Below are positions 11,926 to 21,457 of a DNA stretch of 48,680 bases, piece after piece; positions within the stretch are counted from its first letter, which is position 1; each line of letters begins with the position of its first letter. Both the position numbers and the translations under genes were made by a program. The DNA is from Beroe ovata (lineage: Eukaryota; Ctenophora; Nuda; Beroida; Beroidae), in the NCBI GenBank assembly GCA_946803715.1, contig CAMPET010000159.1, positions 92,775-141,454 on the forward strand, read 5' to 3'. The notes beneath the pieces are model-generated. The model was not told the origin of the DNA and searched no databases. It worked only from the letters and a program-made list of their open reading frames with translations.

Positions 11926-12040
11926 ATGGTATTTGCATGAAAATGCAGCAAAAAATTTTCTTCGAATTTCCGATCAGAGTATCGGTAGAAAATGAAGTGA
12001 ATGACTCCACACTTTTCTACTTCATTTTTGAAGGTCTCTA
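11926..12040. repeat. Dispersed repeat, second copy of the 4553-4665 unit
   Basis: Sits immediately before direct repeat copy B and matches the BAH-gene intron copy at 4553-4665 in the same orientation. It suggests that 11.5-12.6 kb is a composite of repeat-family pieces. Confidence 0.7.
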
Positions 12041-12067
12041 ATGAAGTTTTTACCGGCACTTACGACA

Positions 12068-12330
12068 CTAATTTTCCACCAAATCATCTCTCCTACTCTT
12101 ACACTACAAATATCAGCCCTTTTGACGATCATGCTCAGTTCATACTTGCCGTGAAACCACGCCCAAATGAGGATTTCTCTCCCTTGGGAAGCAAACAGAC
12201 CAAAAAGGCGAAAATCAATGGGACGCACTGACACCAAAATATGGCTAAAAGCATTTTTTCAGTAGAAATTCTGAAAAATGGTGTTCCTGGCCTAATTTTG
12301 GACGTAGAATTTGAATCTGGAGGAGTTTAA
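12068..12330. repeat. Direct repeat copy B (about 260 bp)
   Basis: Partner of 11525-11775. It differs by few substitutions plus an insertion (CCTAATTTTGG) near 12290. Downstream, at about 12564-12599, an 18-base unit containing GTGGGGCATATCTACCC is tandemly duplicated, just before the gap. Confidence 0.9.
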
Positions 12331-12637
12331 CCCTTAAACCGTTGTGGTCTGAAAATCTTGCCCGCAAAATTTTCAAGCTCCTGTAACTTTTTTATTTTTC
12401 AATGAATCCACCCAGAATTTTTAATAGCTGTTCATAGTACAGAGATATGCATCTGAATAAATCGACAGCACTCGGGGAGCCTCATAGCGCCGATGAAAAT
12501 TCGCCAAAAAATGCGGGCAAAAAAATAGCCACACCATGTCACAAAATTGAGGGCAAATATGACCGTGGGGCATATCTACCCGTGGGGCATATCTACCCGA
12601 CCATAATTCTACTCGAGTGTGAGTGGCATTTATGCCC

Positions 12638-12997
12638 NNNNNNNNNNNNNNNNNNNNNNNNNNNNNNNNNNNNNNNNNNNNNNNNNNNNNNNNNNNNNNN
12701 NNNNNNNNNNNNNNNNNNNNNNNNNNNNNNNNNNNNNNNNNNNNNNNNNNNNNNNNNNNNNNNNNNNNNNNNNNNNNNNNNNNNNNNNNNNNNNNNNNNN
12801 NNNNNNNNNNNNNNNNNNNNNNNNNNNNNNNNNNNNNNNNNNNNNNNNNNNNNNNNNNNNNNNNNNNNNNNNNNNNNNNNNNNNNNNNNNNNNNNNNNNN
12901 NNNNNNNNNNNNNNNNNNNNNNNNNNNNNNNNNNNNNNNNNNNNNNNNNNNNNNNNNNNNNNNNNNNNNNNNNNNNNNNNNNNNNNNNNNNNNNNNN
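12638..12997. other. Assembly gap (360 N)
   Basis: A run of N flanked on the right by a (GT)n run at 12998-13014. The gap lies between repeat sequence and the first ATG4 exon. Microsatellite or repeat collapse is the likely cause, and the true length is unknown. Confidence 0.98.
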
Positions 12998-13145
12998 TGT
13001 GTGTGTGTGTGTGTATATGCATTTGTGCGTGTATGTGTGGTTCTTTGGAATTTCATTGCATCTACATTTAGTCTCTCTGACTAAGTGTGAACCTTTTCAA
13101 GTCCATATCATTCCTGTGAAACCCGCTTGTTTTCAGGGCCTCACA

Positions 13146-15676
13146 ATGGGCGACAGCCTCGAGTACACACTAACAACACTTAACCACACAATTAACAACA
13201 CCATCACAGACTACTCTCCTGTATTCAGTAGGATTCATGATGATAAGAATGAACTACAGGAAGGCGTTGACATACAGGTGACAAAATCCGCCCACTGTCT
13301 TCTCCCCTCCACAAATAAATACATGTTTCTTCAGAAATGTGCATCACTCTCCATCAAAATGAAATTCATTGACTATCTCTCAAATCCTTCTTGGAGCGTG
13401 TTTACAATCTTACAAACTATTTCTAGAAAATGACGAATTCCTGATCCTCTCGTTTGCAGATCCTGAACAGAAGCTACGAGCTACCGGAGGACAAAGCTAT
13501 CTTGGAACGAGATATCGAGAGCTTCCTCTGGTTTTCCTACCGGCGGAACTTCAGGGCTATCGGTAAGATCGTGAAAGAGAGAGAGAATATAGAGTTTGTG
13601 AAAATTTCATATCACAGGTAGAGATGATGGAGATATGCTACTGTCGTTGGGATATAATTTGTTATCAATCCCTACGAACGGAGTTAAAGTATCGACAAAT
13701 GATGAAATTGACTTATAGTTGAATCGACACTTGTTGAAATTGGCCCAATTCCAATTTGACACACATGTACAACTACTACTTTCCGTCAGGAGGGACAGCA
13801 TTCACATCGGATAGGGGATGGGGCTGCATGTTACGGTGTATCCAGATGTTGTACAGCCACGCCCTTATCCGGCACACGTTCAGCAGGGACTGGAGATGGA
13901 CAAGGTGCAGAGCGTACAACGACATTCTCAGGCACTTCCTAGACGACCCTGACGGGCTTTACTCCATACAACAGATAGGTGAGAATGCGTGTTTGTGATC
14001 CAGGAGTATTCGATTCCTTGAATTGAATGAATATCTCAACAATAAGAGTTTCCTATAAGCTGAACTTTACCTTTTTAACGAGTTATCGGTCCAATGGTTT
14101 ATTAATTTCTCTCATATTATTCTTCCACCATCATCACCTTATCTCTACTTCCAGCTAAAGCTGGGTGCTCCGCTGGGAAAGACGTGGGAACTTGGTTTGG
14201 ACCGAATACAGCTGCGCAATCCATCAGGACACTTACCGAGTTTCACAAAGAACTCAACTTGACTGTCCAAGTGGTCATGGATAATTTCATGTGTATTGAG
14301 GATATCAGTAAGTGAAATTGATTCCCGAATTACCTTGATTTATTATTGACTGTCATTGATTTGGATCACGATAATCATTTGTCACACACGATGCTCATTC
14401 CAGAGTTCTTTGCAAAGGAAGATAATGTTTGGACTCCTCTACTTCTGATTATACCTCTTCGTCTTGGGCTCAATGAGTGTAATAACATCTACATCGATAA
14501 TATCAAGGTAAAGATCTCAGTCATTGACTCGCGAAATATAAACCTGTATCGACTGATCGATTTTGATAAGTGATTAATTCATGGGTGATGAATTGGATAA
14601 ATGCATCTTATATTTGCGAATGTCATAAGAGAAAGTAACATGCTGTTTTCTTTCAGTACTGTTTCGAGATAGAACAAAGTGTGGGTGCTGTTGGAGGTAG
14701 GCCCAACTCAGCATTCTACTTCATTGGTTACCAAGGCGACAAGTTACTCTACCTTGATCCCCACGTTACACAAGAATCTCTAAACCCCTTCGACATCGAC
14801 CTTGAAAAGTGAGTTGGGAGTGCTGCCTTTTCCGGGTATCGATAGAAAATTAGTCATCAATTGAACCTGTTTATGCAAAAAATTCTCATTCATGAGCACG
14901 ATTTCATTCTCCTGTACTTCGTGTATTTTCAGCATACCAGATGAAACATATCACACGACCAAAGTTGACCTATTAGCTTGGGAACAGCTTGATCCAAGCA
15001 TTGCCATTGCTTTCTACTGTAAAACTGAGGACTCATTCGATGACCTATGTCGACAATTCGAGGATGTGAGTAAACAATAAGTTAAGATTCATCGTCAAAA
15101 TCTTACTTGTCTTACAGAAACTGTATTTGATATCATCATATTGTAGACGATAACACACGGGAGTGGCCCACTATTCGAAATGGTGGCTAAGCGGCCTGCA
15201 TACATGACGCCGCCATCACGTACACCGGCTGAAATACCTGAAAATTACACTGGTATGACGTTTGAAATGTTAACATTGCTTTTGACTGTTTCTCATGTGC
15301 ATTGTAGGGGCGGTCGCAATCTAGATATGAGTTATTGTTGCGCGCTAAGTTTGATTACTATAGAGATATTTATATTTATGCGCGGCTCTTACTTCGCGCG
15401 CCGCTAATTAAGCTATGTAGCTCTAGGTCCAACTACGCGCGCTAAATGGGTAATTTCGACTCATTGGATGTATTGCTGTTATAGTGTTATGTTAACCGGT
15501 GTTTAACGAAATTGTACCCTATTGAATACTATAAGCCTGTAATTATTATTAGTTGCCAGATTTCACCTGACAGACTCACAGACATTGTCATCTGATTGTT
15601 TTCAGCTGAGTACGACGAAGTAAATACGGAAGATGCAAGCGATTCAGACGGTTTCGAGATTATATCCAATTCATGA
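13146..15676 (+). CDS. ATG4: ATG4 cysteine protease (Atg8/LC3 processing), about 380 aa
   Basis: Nine exons join in phase. The protein contains FLWFSYRRNF, then GGTAFTSDRGWGCMLRC with the catalytic Cys at about residue 91, AGKDVGTWFGPNTAAQ, VMDN, LLIIPLRLGLNE, GGRPNSAFYFIGYQG, and LYLDPH with the catalytic Asp and His near 261 and 263. After these come the conserved IPDE, LDPSIAIAFYCKTEDSF and a C-terminal FEII preceded by acidic residues, matching the LC3-interacting region at the end of ATG4A/B. ATG4 cleaves the Atg8/LC3 C terminus to expose glycine and later removes the lipid, so it acts in cytosolic autophagy. Length fits the ATG4A/B type. ATG at 13146 was chosen as the first in-frame Met after an acceptor (tttcag at about 13137). 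The frame is open back to that acceptor, so an extra upstream exon is possible. The stop is TGA at 15674-15676. Confidence 0.95.
15310..15450. repeat. CpG-rich insertion in last ATG4 intron
   Basis: Short GCGCGC-type blocks (TTGCGCGCTAAG, TATGCGCGGCTC, TTCGCGCGCCGC, TACGCGCGCTAA) in AT-rich sequence, between the donor at about 15254 and the last ATG4 exon. Style and the GCGCGGCTC word recur at 46.4 kb in a MED14 intron. Probably a related dispersed element. Confidence 0.4.
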
Positions 15677-16495
15677 TTGATTCTGTCATGAATCAGACAG
15701 TAATTTTGACCAACGTGCATGCATGTGAATAATTTTCAACGGGGCTTTGATTTGATACTAAATGAGAGCGCATGAAACTTTCACACCTGATTCATTGGCC
15801 AAGAACTGATGTCATTAATAATCCCGATTCATGATTTTAGTTGAGGATTACGTTGGTTTGTGTAATGATATTTCCCAGGCCATACACATAATACAATGGA
15901 ATATTGTGGTACCAGTTGTGGTACCAGTTGGAATGCTATCTATCAAAGTGTATGATGTTCTGATGTTAATAGTTTGTTGAAATTGATTGAAATTTGTATA
16001 ATATTTCGGTTTTCAGAAGTTAATTTTGTGTTTTTATGCTCTAAAGTGAAGTCTACGCAAAGTATAACAAACTCCCATTGAAACACCGCTTATACATCAA
16101 TGAAATGGCCTGAAAACAAAACACCAAGAGATTTGATATTATCTTTTAATTTCTAATAACGAGACGTGGTACAAAATGAATGATCTTTTGAGTGCAAAAT
16201 ATCCTCCATGGAGCACAAAAATAGGAATTGGTTGGGAAAGATCAGAAAGAAACTTCCCAATTCATGCCTTGGCTATTATGACCAAGATTTCAGGGACCAT
16301 AATTTGTCTAGAGAAACTTTTAAACCCCAAAACCGAACGTATCTCGCAGTATCATTGGGTAAAATTTTGTTATTACAATTGAGAAGTCACCAAATCCACA
16401 TAAGCATCTAATTCCGATCTGAGGAAGGGATTAACTCGATCGACTGATTCGTGGCGATGTCATACAAATTGAACTAAAAATGTGTGGAGGAGCTG
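15677..16495. other. Convergent 3' region between ATG4 and PDAP1; no gene seen
   Basis: Holds the 3' UTRs of the convergent ATG4 and PDAP1 genes. Short open frames around 16176-16411 show no domain features or splice context. Confidence 0.5.
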
Positions 16496-17473
16496 TTATT
16501 TCTTGGCAGACCCGGGGGCACCGGCTTCTGCAGCAGCCGCCTGTTCCTCTCTCCGTTTCCTGATGATCTCTAATCGAGCCAAATCCTTCTGGGCCTGGTC
16601 TGTCTTGCACTCTTGCTGCATCTTTTGATAGTGCTGCCGAGCCAACTCTTCCCTGAGGAGAACAAGTAGAGAATTTCAAAACAAATCTCAGCACAGATCA
16701 ATCGATCATCGAGGCGGTACTTACTTTTGTCGTCTTGTTAGCTGCGACGATTGTCCTTCGACGTTTTGAACCTTTACTTGACCTTTTCGGTTGTGATTCG
16801 GGTTGGAAATCTCAATGAGACCCTCTACACCTTTGTTCTTCTTCGAATCATTGTTTTCTTCCCCGGATTCAGACTGAAATTGTTATTTCTCAGACGCAAG
16901 AGGTATGAGTGGAATTTGGGCTTTGATCTCGATTCGTCGATACTATGACAAATATTATCGGCAATCGCGTGCGCGTCGTAGTTGACATTTCCGCGCGCCG
17001 AATCCTTCAAAATAGAGCCTATCATCAAACCTTCTAGCTAAAATTTTGTGTCACTGGCAATTTACGACTTCGTCGTTTAGAATTTTAATTCAGTCATCGC
17101 ATTAGCAAAGTTGAATTGCAGGATTTGGTGATCCAGTAAATACGTTAATCGAGTCGAGTCAGTTAGCGTTCACTACTATCTTCCTCATTAGAACTATTAC
17201 CTCAGATTCCTCTGATTCCTCAGAGTCCGTGGGTGAATCGTAACCTCTTTCCGCTCGCTGGAATAATCAGACAAATTAATAGAGTCCAATTACTACCAAT
17301 TAGGCATGACAACTAATCATGAATTGCAATAAATCAAGTGAAACAATCACTTTAGTTCGACATACCTTCCTTGCCTTTTCCTCGTCTTTCTTCCTTTCCT
17401 CCTCAAGCTCCTCACGGCTGGTGAAGTGTCGGCTGTGCCCCTTGAACTTTGGTCTGCCTCGGCCACGGCCCAT
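16496..17473 (-). CDS. PDAP1: PDAP1 / HASPP28 (28 kDa heat- and acid-stable phosphoprotein)
   Basis: Four exons in phase: 17366-17473, 17201-17257, 16725-16873 and 16496-16652 (156 aa). It begins MGRGRGRPKFKGHSRHFTS, comparable to the basic glycine-rich start of PDAP1. An acidic S/E stretch (SPTDSEESEESE) follows, then the family signature KGVEGLIEISNPN, then a long charged helix (QKDLARLEIIRKRREEQ) equivalent to the vertebrate ADLARLAIIRKQREE segment. Vertebrate PDAP1 is a casein-kinase-II-type phosphoprotein associated with PDGF-A and RNA regulation, and the acidic serines here are in CK2-like context. Slightly shorter than the 181-aa human protein. Confidence 0.93.
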
Positions 17474-17797
17474 ATTTCGGATCTAGCTAGTCGATCATAG
17501 GCAGAGGGTTAAAACCATACAGAGTTAAGTTGAAAATTAATGATAACAACAATGGTAAAACGTAGACAGTCATACAAAATGGTTAATGACATAACGACTT
17601 AATAAATTATTATTCACATTCTGTGGACACATACACTTTACCCAACTTTATAACCAACCAACTTGAATCTAGTGAAGATAATGTCTGACATCATGGAGAC
17701 AAGAGAAAACTTCTCATATATTGTGTACACACTACACTATAAATGTGTCAAGGCTGAAACTTGTATTGTCTATAAGTATCATACAAATCTCATCCCA

Positions 17798-18837
17798 TCA
17801 TAAGCTCAGATTTACTTTTTCTCCTATCTCATGTTTCGCGGGAACAGGCAATCCGAAAGTAGGCATGGTTGCATGGTCATTGTGGAATAGTGTAGCTTGA
17901 TGGCCACCCCAAATCGGTCGTTTGAATCCTGCGGCTTTGAGTTTGGCTTCTTTTGTTGCTTCAAACGCTTGCATCTTCTTGATCTGGGAAAACACAGTAA
18001 AAACATCATACCTATGCACGGTTGAGTTACAATTCTAAGAAACTCAATATTACCATTTCCTCCGTGGTTTAGCTTGCTTACAAACCGGAAATTTGGTAAT
18101 CCTTGGTCATTGAATTTGCCTGAGTATTCTCCCAAATAAGGCTGATATTCGCGAATCGCGATCAGTCATTCAGCCGAGACAACATAACCCTCTCCCTCGA
18201 GCACAATTCTACGAAAACTCCTTTCAGAACTGTCTGATTATATAAAACAACTGCGTTGCTATAATAGCAGTGTTGCTATAGCCTAGATTTACAGTGTTGC
18301 TGTGCTAAGAAACACGAAGCATAACAGAATATCATTATTCTCACCAGTTTGCGCTCAGCGAAGCACTCTGTGTAATCTGCCCACCAAAACTCGCACTGTT
18401 CGTACACTTTATCCACATGGGTGTTTACTGAGGGGGGATAAGGGGTTGGATGGAGAGGGGGCTAGGGGGCTGTGGTTATGGGGGGAGGGAGATGGGGTTA
18501 GGGGTGTGATGATAAGGGAGTGGGGTGATAAGGGGGTGAGGCAAAAGTAGCAGAGTGGAGAGATAGAGGGGTGTGATGGAGAGAAGGGGCGCCTTCCGAA
18601 CATGAAGTGAATGTGAAGTGTTGCAGTATAAGAATTGGTAGCTCGATGCCTCATACAGAGTGGTATGGTACAGTTACAATATATGAGAGGTTTATACTCA
18701 CAGACACACTTATAATACCGCTCCCGAAGCGGCTGACACCTGATCGCCTCTTCTTCGTCAGTGTTTGGGTTCATCCCATTGAATCTGTTAGCGTCCTTAT
18801 CATCTGGCCATGTTCCAAACCCGTCTTTGGACGACAT
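17798..18837 (-). CDS. Twin-CX9C protein (134 aa), probably mitochondrial intermembrane space
   Basis: Three exons in phase: 18702-18837, 18345-18427 and 17798-17983. Two CX9C motifs are visible, CQPLRERYYKC and CEFWWADYTEC, separated by about 15 residues as in helical-hairpin proteins imported and oxidised by the Mia40 pathway. Unusually, the N terminus is polar and acidic (FGTWPDDKDANRFNG), and a long C-terminal extension follows the hairpin (FKRPIWGGHQATLFHND). Known twin-CX9C proteins include complex I (NDUFS5, NDUFB7, NDUFA8), COX assembly and CHCHD proteins. An NDUFS5-like complex I subunit is the most tempting match but I cannot support it firmly. ATG 18837 was chosen over an in-frame upstream ATG at 18882 because that extension lacks features. 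Confidence 0.7.
18428..18560 (+). repeat. G-rich low-complexity tract (polypyrimidine on coding strand)
   Basis: Many runs of 3-6 G separated by 1-8 bases on the plus strand. It lies in the intron between exons 1 and 2 of the twin-CX9C gene and abuts the exon 2 acceptor, so on the transcribed strand it acts as a very long polypyrimidine tract. The plus strand has G-quadruplex potential. Confidence 0.8.
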
Positions 18838-19120
18838 TTCACTAGCTCTGGATGATGAATGATTTAAACATGCTCCGAACAAAATTCATCAGCTAAGAAA
18901 GGAACCACACAAATTTGTTATGAAACGAAACCTTGAAGTGAAAAGAGATGGCAGTGTACGCAAACAACGCATATCCTTCGGGATTTTGCAACGCAAAAAT
19001 ACTGCCACAAAACGCAAATCTTAGAAAAGCATCTTGGAATGAATAGGTAAAGATGAAAATTCGCTGAACCATGAGCAGAAAATCAAGTAGACAAATCAAC
19101 ATAATTAAAAAGCATCCTAT

Positions 19121-20233
19121 CTAATCACCGGACCCATAGTTTCGCATAATCTGATCTCTGATGAAACACTGTATAGCAGTTGATATAACATCCGCAGCAG
19201 CCACCGTAAGGTGAGGGAACCCCTCGCCTCCCCTCACCTCCTCACCCAACGCCACCGAGTGAAGCGCCACTTCCCTCACCAACTCACCGTTATGTTCCAA
19301 TTTGGGGAGATTGCGAGACTTCCACCGTTTGTACAATCGCTCGCGTCGACGTTCAAATTTCGACATTTTCTTGTTTTCGCTTCGAGATTTCTTCTTCTTC
19401 GTTTTATCCCAAATATAGTTCCGTCTGATAGCGCGATATTCATGAAGATTATGAAGATTCATATGAGGATGTTTGAGTGAGAGAAACCTCCGGTACTTGG
19501 GGTCATGGAGTCTCAGGAGATGTAGTTTCTGTTTGGGTGTGATGGTGGGTCTGATTTTCCTATCGTGTTTCGAGTACTTAGCACTGATGTACGATGAAAC
19601 AGTCTCAGCAGCTTTCATATCACGGAATTTCGGACGATTCCGAGTCTTCAGATATTCAATTTTCGTCCTAAACTTATCCATTTTTCCAGTTTTCACATCA
19701 TCTGAGACAAGTTTGATATCACCCTGCTGGGGTGATGTTATTTCTCCCTCATCCAATCCAAGAAGAGGCGATGAGTCTGCGTTCCCATCTTGGATCTCAC
19801 ATGACACATCTCTCAGTGGCGGACTTCCCGGTAGATCCCTCTCCACCAAATCAAAACTGATCTCACTGGCATTTGCTACTCTGTCCTCTTCACCAGTCTC
19901 TATTTGGGGAGAAGAAGTGGCGGCAGGAGTGGTTGTTTCCTGTTGTTTAGCTTCCAACTTCGTCAGCTCTTCGTGCTCGAGAGTATTTTGAACGAGGAAT
20001 TTGCGGAAGCTATTTGTCGTGAGCAGAGGATCGTAACTCGAAGTCAGCTTCTTACAAACATCTTCGAATTTGATTTTAGAGTTTCGTCGTTTGGAAATCG
20101 AAGACTGAACCTTCCTGGCGAAAAACCGGTTACGTTGAGACTCGATGATATTTTTCTGTACCCCGACAGGACCTTCATGTTGTGTTGGGGTAGGCTGGAG
20201 AGGATTGAGGGAAATTTCATCTTCAGAATTCAT
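19121..20233 (-). CDS. Unrecognised intronless basic nuclear-type protein (370 aa)
   Basis: Single open frame of 370 codons with no internal splice signals needed. The N terminus is polar (MNSEDEISLNPLQ). The middle is acidic and Ser/Pro-rich, and the region at about residues 210-310 is strongly basic (KYSKHDRKIRPTITPKQK, KTKKKKSRSENKKMSKFERR), suggesting nucleic-acid binding or nuclear localisation. The last 50 residues (GELVREVALHSVALG, then TVAAADVISTAIQCFIRDQI) form two amphipathic helices, vaguely like the histone-fold-type region of SAGA subunit TADA1, but too weak to name. Neighbours are same-strand housekeeping genes with separations of about 240-280 bp. Confidence 0.6.
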   Translation of the reverse strand: MNSEDEISLNPLQPTPTQHEGPVGVQKNIIESQRNRFFARKVQSSISKRRNSKIKFEDVCKKLTSSYDPLLTTNSFRKFLVQNTLEHEELTKLEAKQQETTTPAATSSPQIETGEEDRVANASEISFDLVERDLPGSPPLRDVSCEIQDGNADSSPLLGLDEGEITSPQQGDIKLVSDDVKTGKMDKFRTKIEYLKTRNRPKFRDMKAAETVSSYISAKYSKHDRKIRPTITPKQKLHLLRLHDPKYRRFLSLKHPHMNLHNLHEYRAIRRNYIWDKTKKKKSRSENKKMSKFERRRERLYKRWKSRNLPKLEHNGELVREVALHSVALGEEVRGGEGFPHLTVAAADVISTAIQCFIRDQIMRNYGSGD

Positions 20234-20471
20234 GGGTACATCATCTGAGCAGTGACGTGTGGTGAGGAATCATTGTGATTGAGCAGAAGGTTTAAGTCAC
20301 AACAAATGCTCTGAACTTTTGAATAGCAACCACGCTTCATTAAATTTGAACAAGAATGAATAATCTCATATGATCTATCCCTTCATCATTACTAAGTTCG
20401 AATGAAATGGAAGTTAAATCAGGGCTTAAAACTAGGGGTAGCACAAACGAAAACCTTCCCAATTTCCATAT

Positions 20472-21191
20472 TCATGAAGTTCTCTCTCTTTTCATACTCT
20501 CTGGTATCAGAACTTTCTGTTTCTGTGACGGAATCGCCATCTCCCAAAGTCTGCTATCAATCTTAAACTCATCCCAATCTATGAATAACATCTTGCCCCC
20601 TATCCACTGTTTATGGTCGTGTTTCGTCATGAACTGTAGGTGCGACATAGGTACCACCTTATCAACCCTCCTCCCAAACATATTCAGATGGGACACAGTA
20701 ACCGTACTATCGTCATTGAGCACCATTTTCCCTATACACCGAGAGTTATACCACATGGTGGGCAGAATGAACACAGGATAGAACAACATGGCAGCACCGA
20801 ACATGGGCATTCCGTCCATACTGCTGTACATGAGGTAAGTACACGTTCCACCCACAGTGAAAATGGATAGCCACATGACCGGAAACCGGATTTTCATCCT
20901 GTTCATCAGCTCAGGGTGGACTAGTCCGATAACGTTTGATTGAGGACGGAGGACTCCGAATCCTTTCCCTCCCCTACGGACAGGACGCGGTGCGTGTAAC
21001 AGAGTGTTGGTGTGAATATGACGTCTGATAGTAGGGGGTAGAGAGGTGCAGTGGGGCGGAGACAGGGATGATTGAACCTGGTCTGAACTAGTCTGTAGAG
21101 ATGAGATGGAGTGTGGATTGCTGGAGTAAGGAGTCTTCATCTGACAGAGACATCGTGAACAGAGCAGCTTCCTCAATGCCAGCTGTATCAT
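20472..21191 (-). CDS. TMEM186: TMEM186-like mitochondrial membrane protein (239 aa), intronless
   Basis: Arg/Ser-rich N terminus (MIQLALRKLLCSRCLCQMKT) fits a mitochondrial presequence. Two hydrophobic spans follow (MWLSIFTVGGTCTYLMYSSM and FGAAMLFYPVFILPTMW) with a short loop, then a matrix-type domain with VTVSHLNMFGRRVDKVVPMS, which parallels the RVAHLNFWGWRQDTYCPMAD segment of vertebrate TMEM186. TMEM186 works in the MCIA complex that assembles complex I, and the TMEM70/TMEM186/TMEM223 families share this hairpin architecture. The motif resemblance favours TMEM186, but a paralogous member is possible. No introns seen. Confidence 0.65.
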   Translation of the reverse strand: MIQLALRKLLCSRCLCQMKTPYSSNPHSISSLQTSSDQVQSSLSPPHCTSLPPTIRRHIHTNTLLHAPRPVRRGGKGFGVLRPQSNVIGLVHPELMNRMKIRFPVMWLSIFTVGGTCTYLMYSSMDGMPMFGAAMLFYPVFILPTMWYNSRCIGKMVLNDDSTVTVSHLNMFGRRVDKVVPMSHLQFMTKHDHKQWIGGKMLFIDWDEFKIDSRLWEMAIPSQKQKVLIPESMKRERTS

Positions 21192-21457
21192 CCTGAATGA
21201 TATTCATGTGTTGTATCAGTACCTATATTCTTATGCTGACAATAACAAGTTGCTGAGAAACCATGAAGCATTTAAATCAAGCCATAGGGTAAAAGTAAAC
21301 GCAGTAATGAAGTAATGAATTCAAAGCCTGATAAAAGGATTAAAAAGAATAAATAGATGAAAAACTGGCTTCCCAAACTAAAAACCTCAGTACTAATCGA
21401 TAACCTCAGTATAATCGATAATGATATCAAACTCAAAGGATGAAAAAAACGCTAAAT

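Noticed and set aside
12001-12231. Open frame in direct repeat B (and its twin at 11488-11688) as a duplicated gene
   Set aside because: Nucleotide similarity continues without change past the stop codon and upstream, so conservation is not limited to the frame, and no splice partner or domain is visible.
12421-13433. Long open frames across 12.4-13.4 kb on both strands
   Set aside because: They are created by translating the 360-base N run and the flanking GT microsatellite. The only real coding part is the first ATG4 exon.
18409-18882. 157-codon minus frame read straight through the twin-CX9C intron
   Set aside because: The second half is Pro/Ser low complexity from the G-rich tract. Splicing at the gtgagt donor (18701) restores the second CX9C motif in phase.
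19473-20248. Plus-strand frames of 114-172 codons over the 19121-20233 gene
   Set aside because: They are antisense to a longer 370-codon frame with coherent basic/acidic domains, and lack recognisable features.
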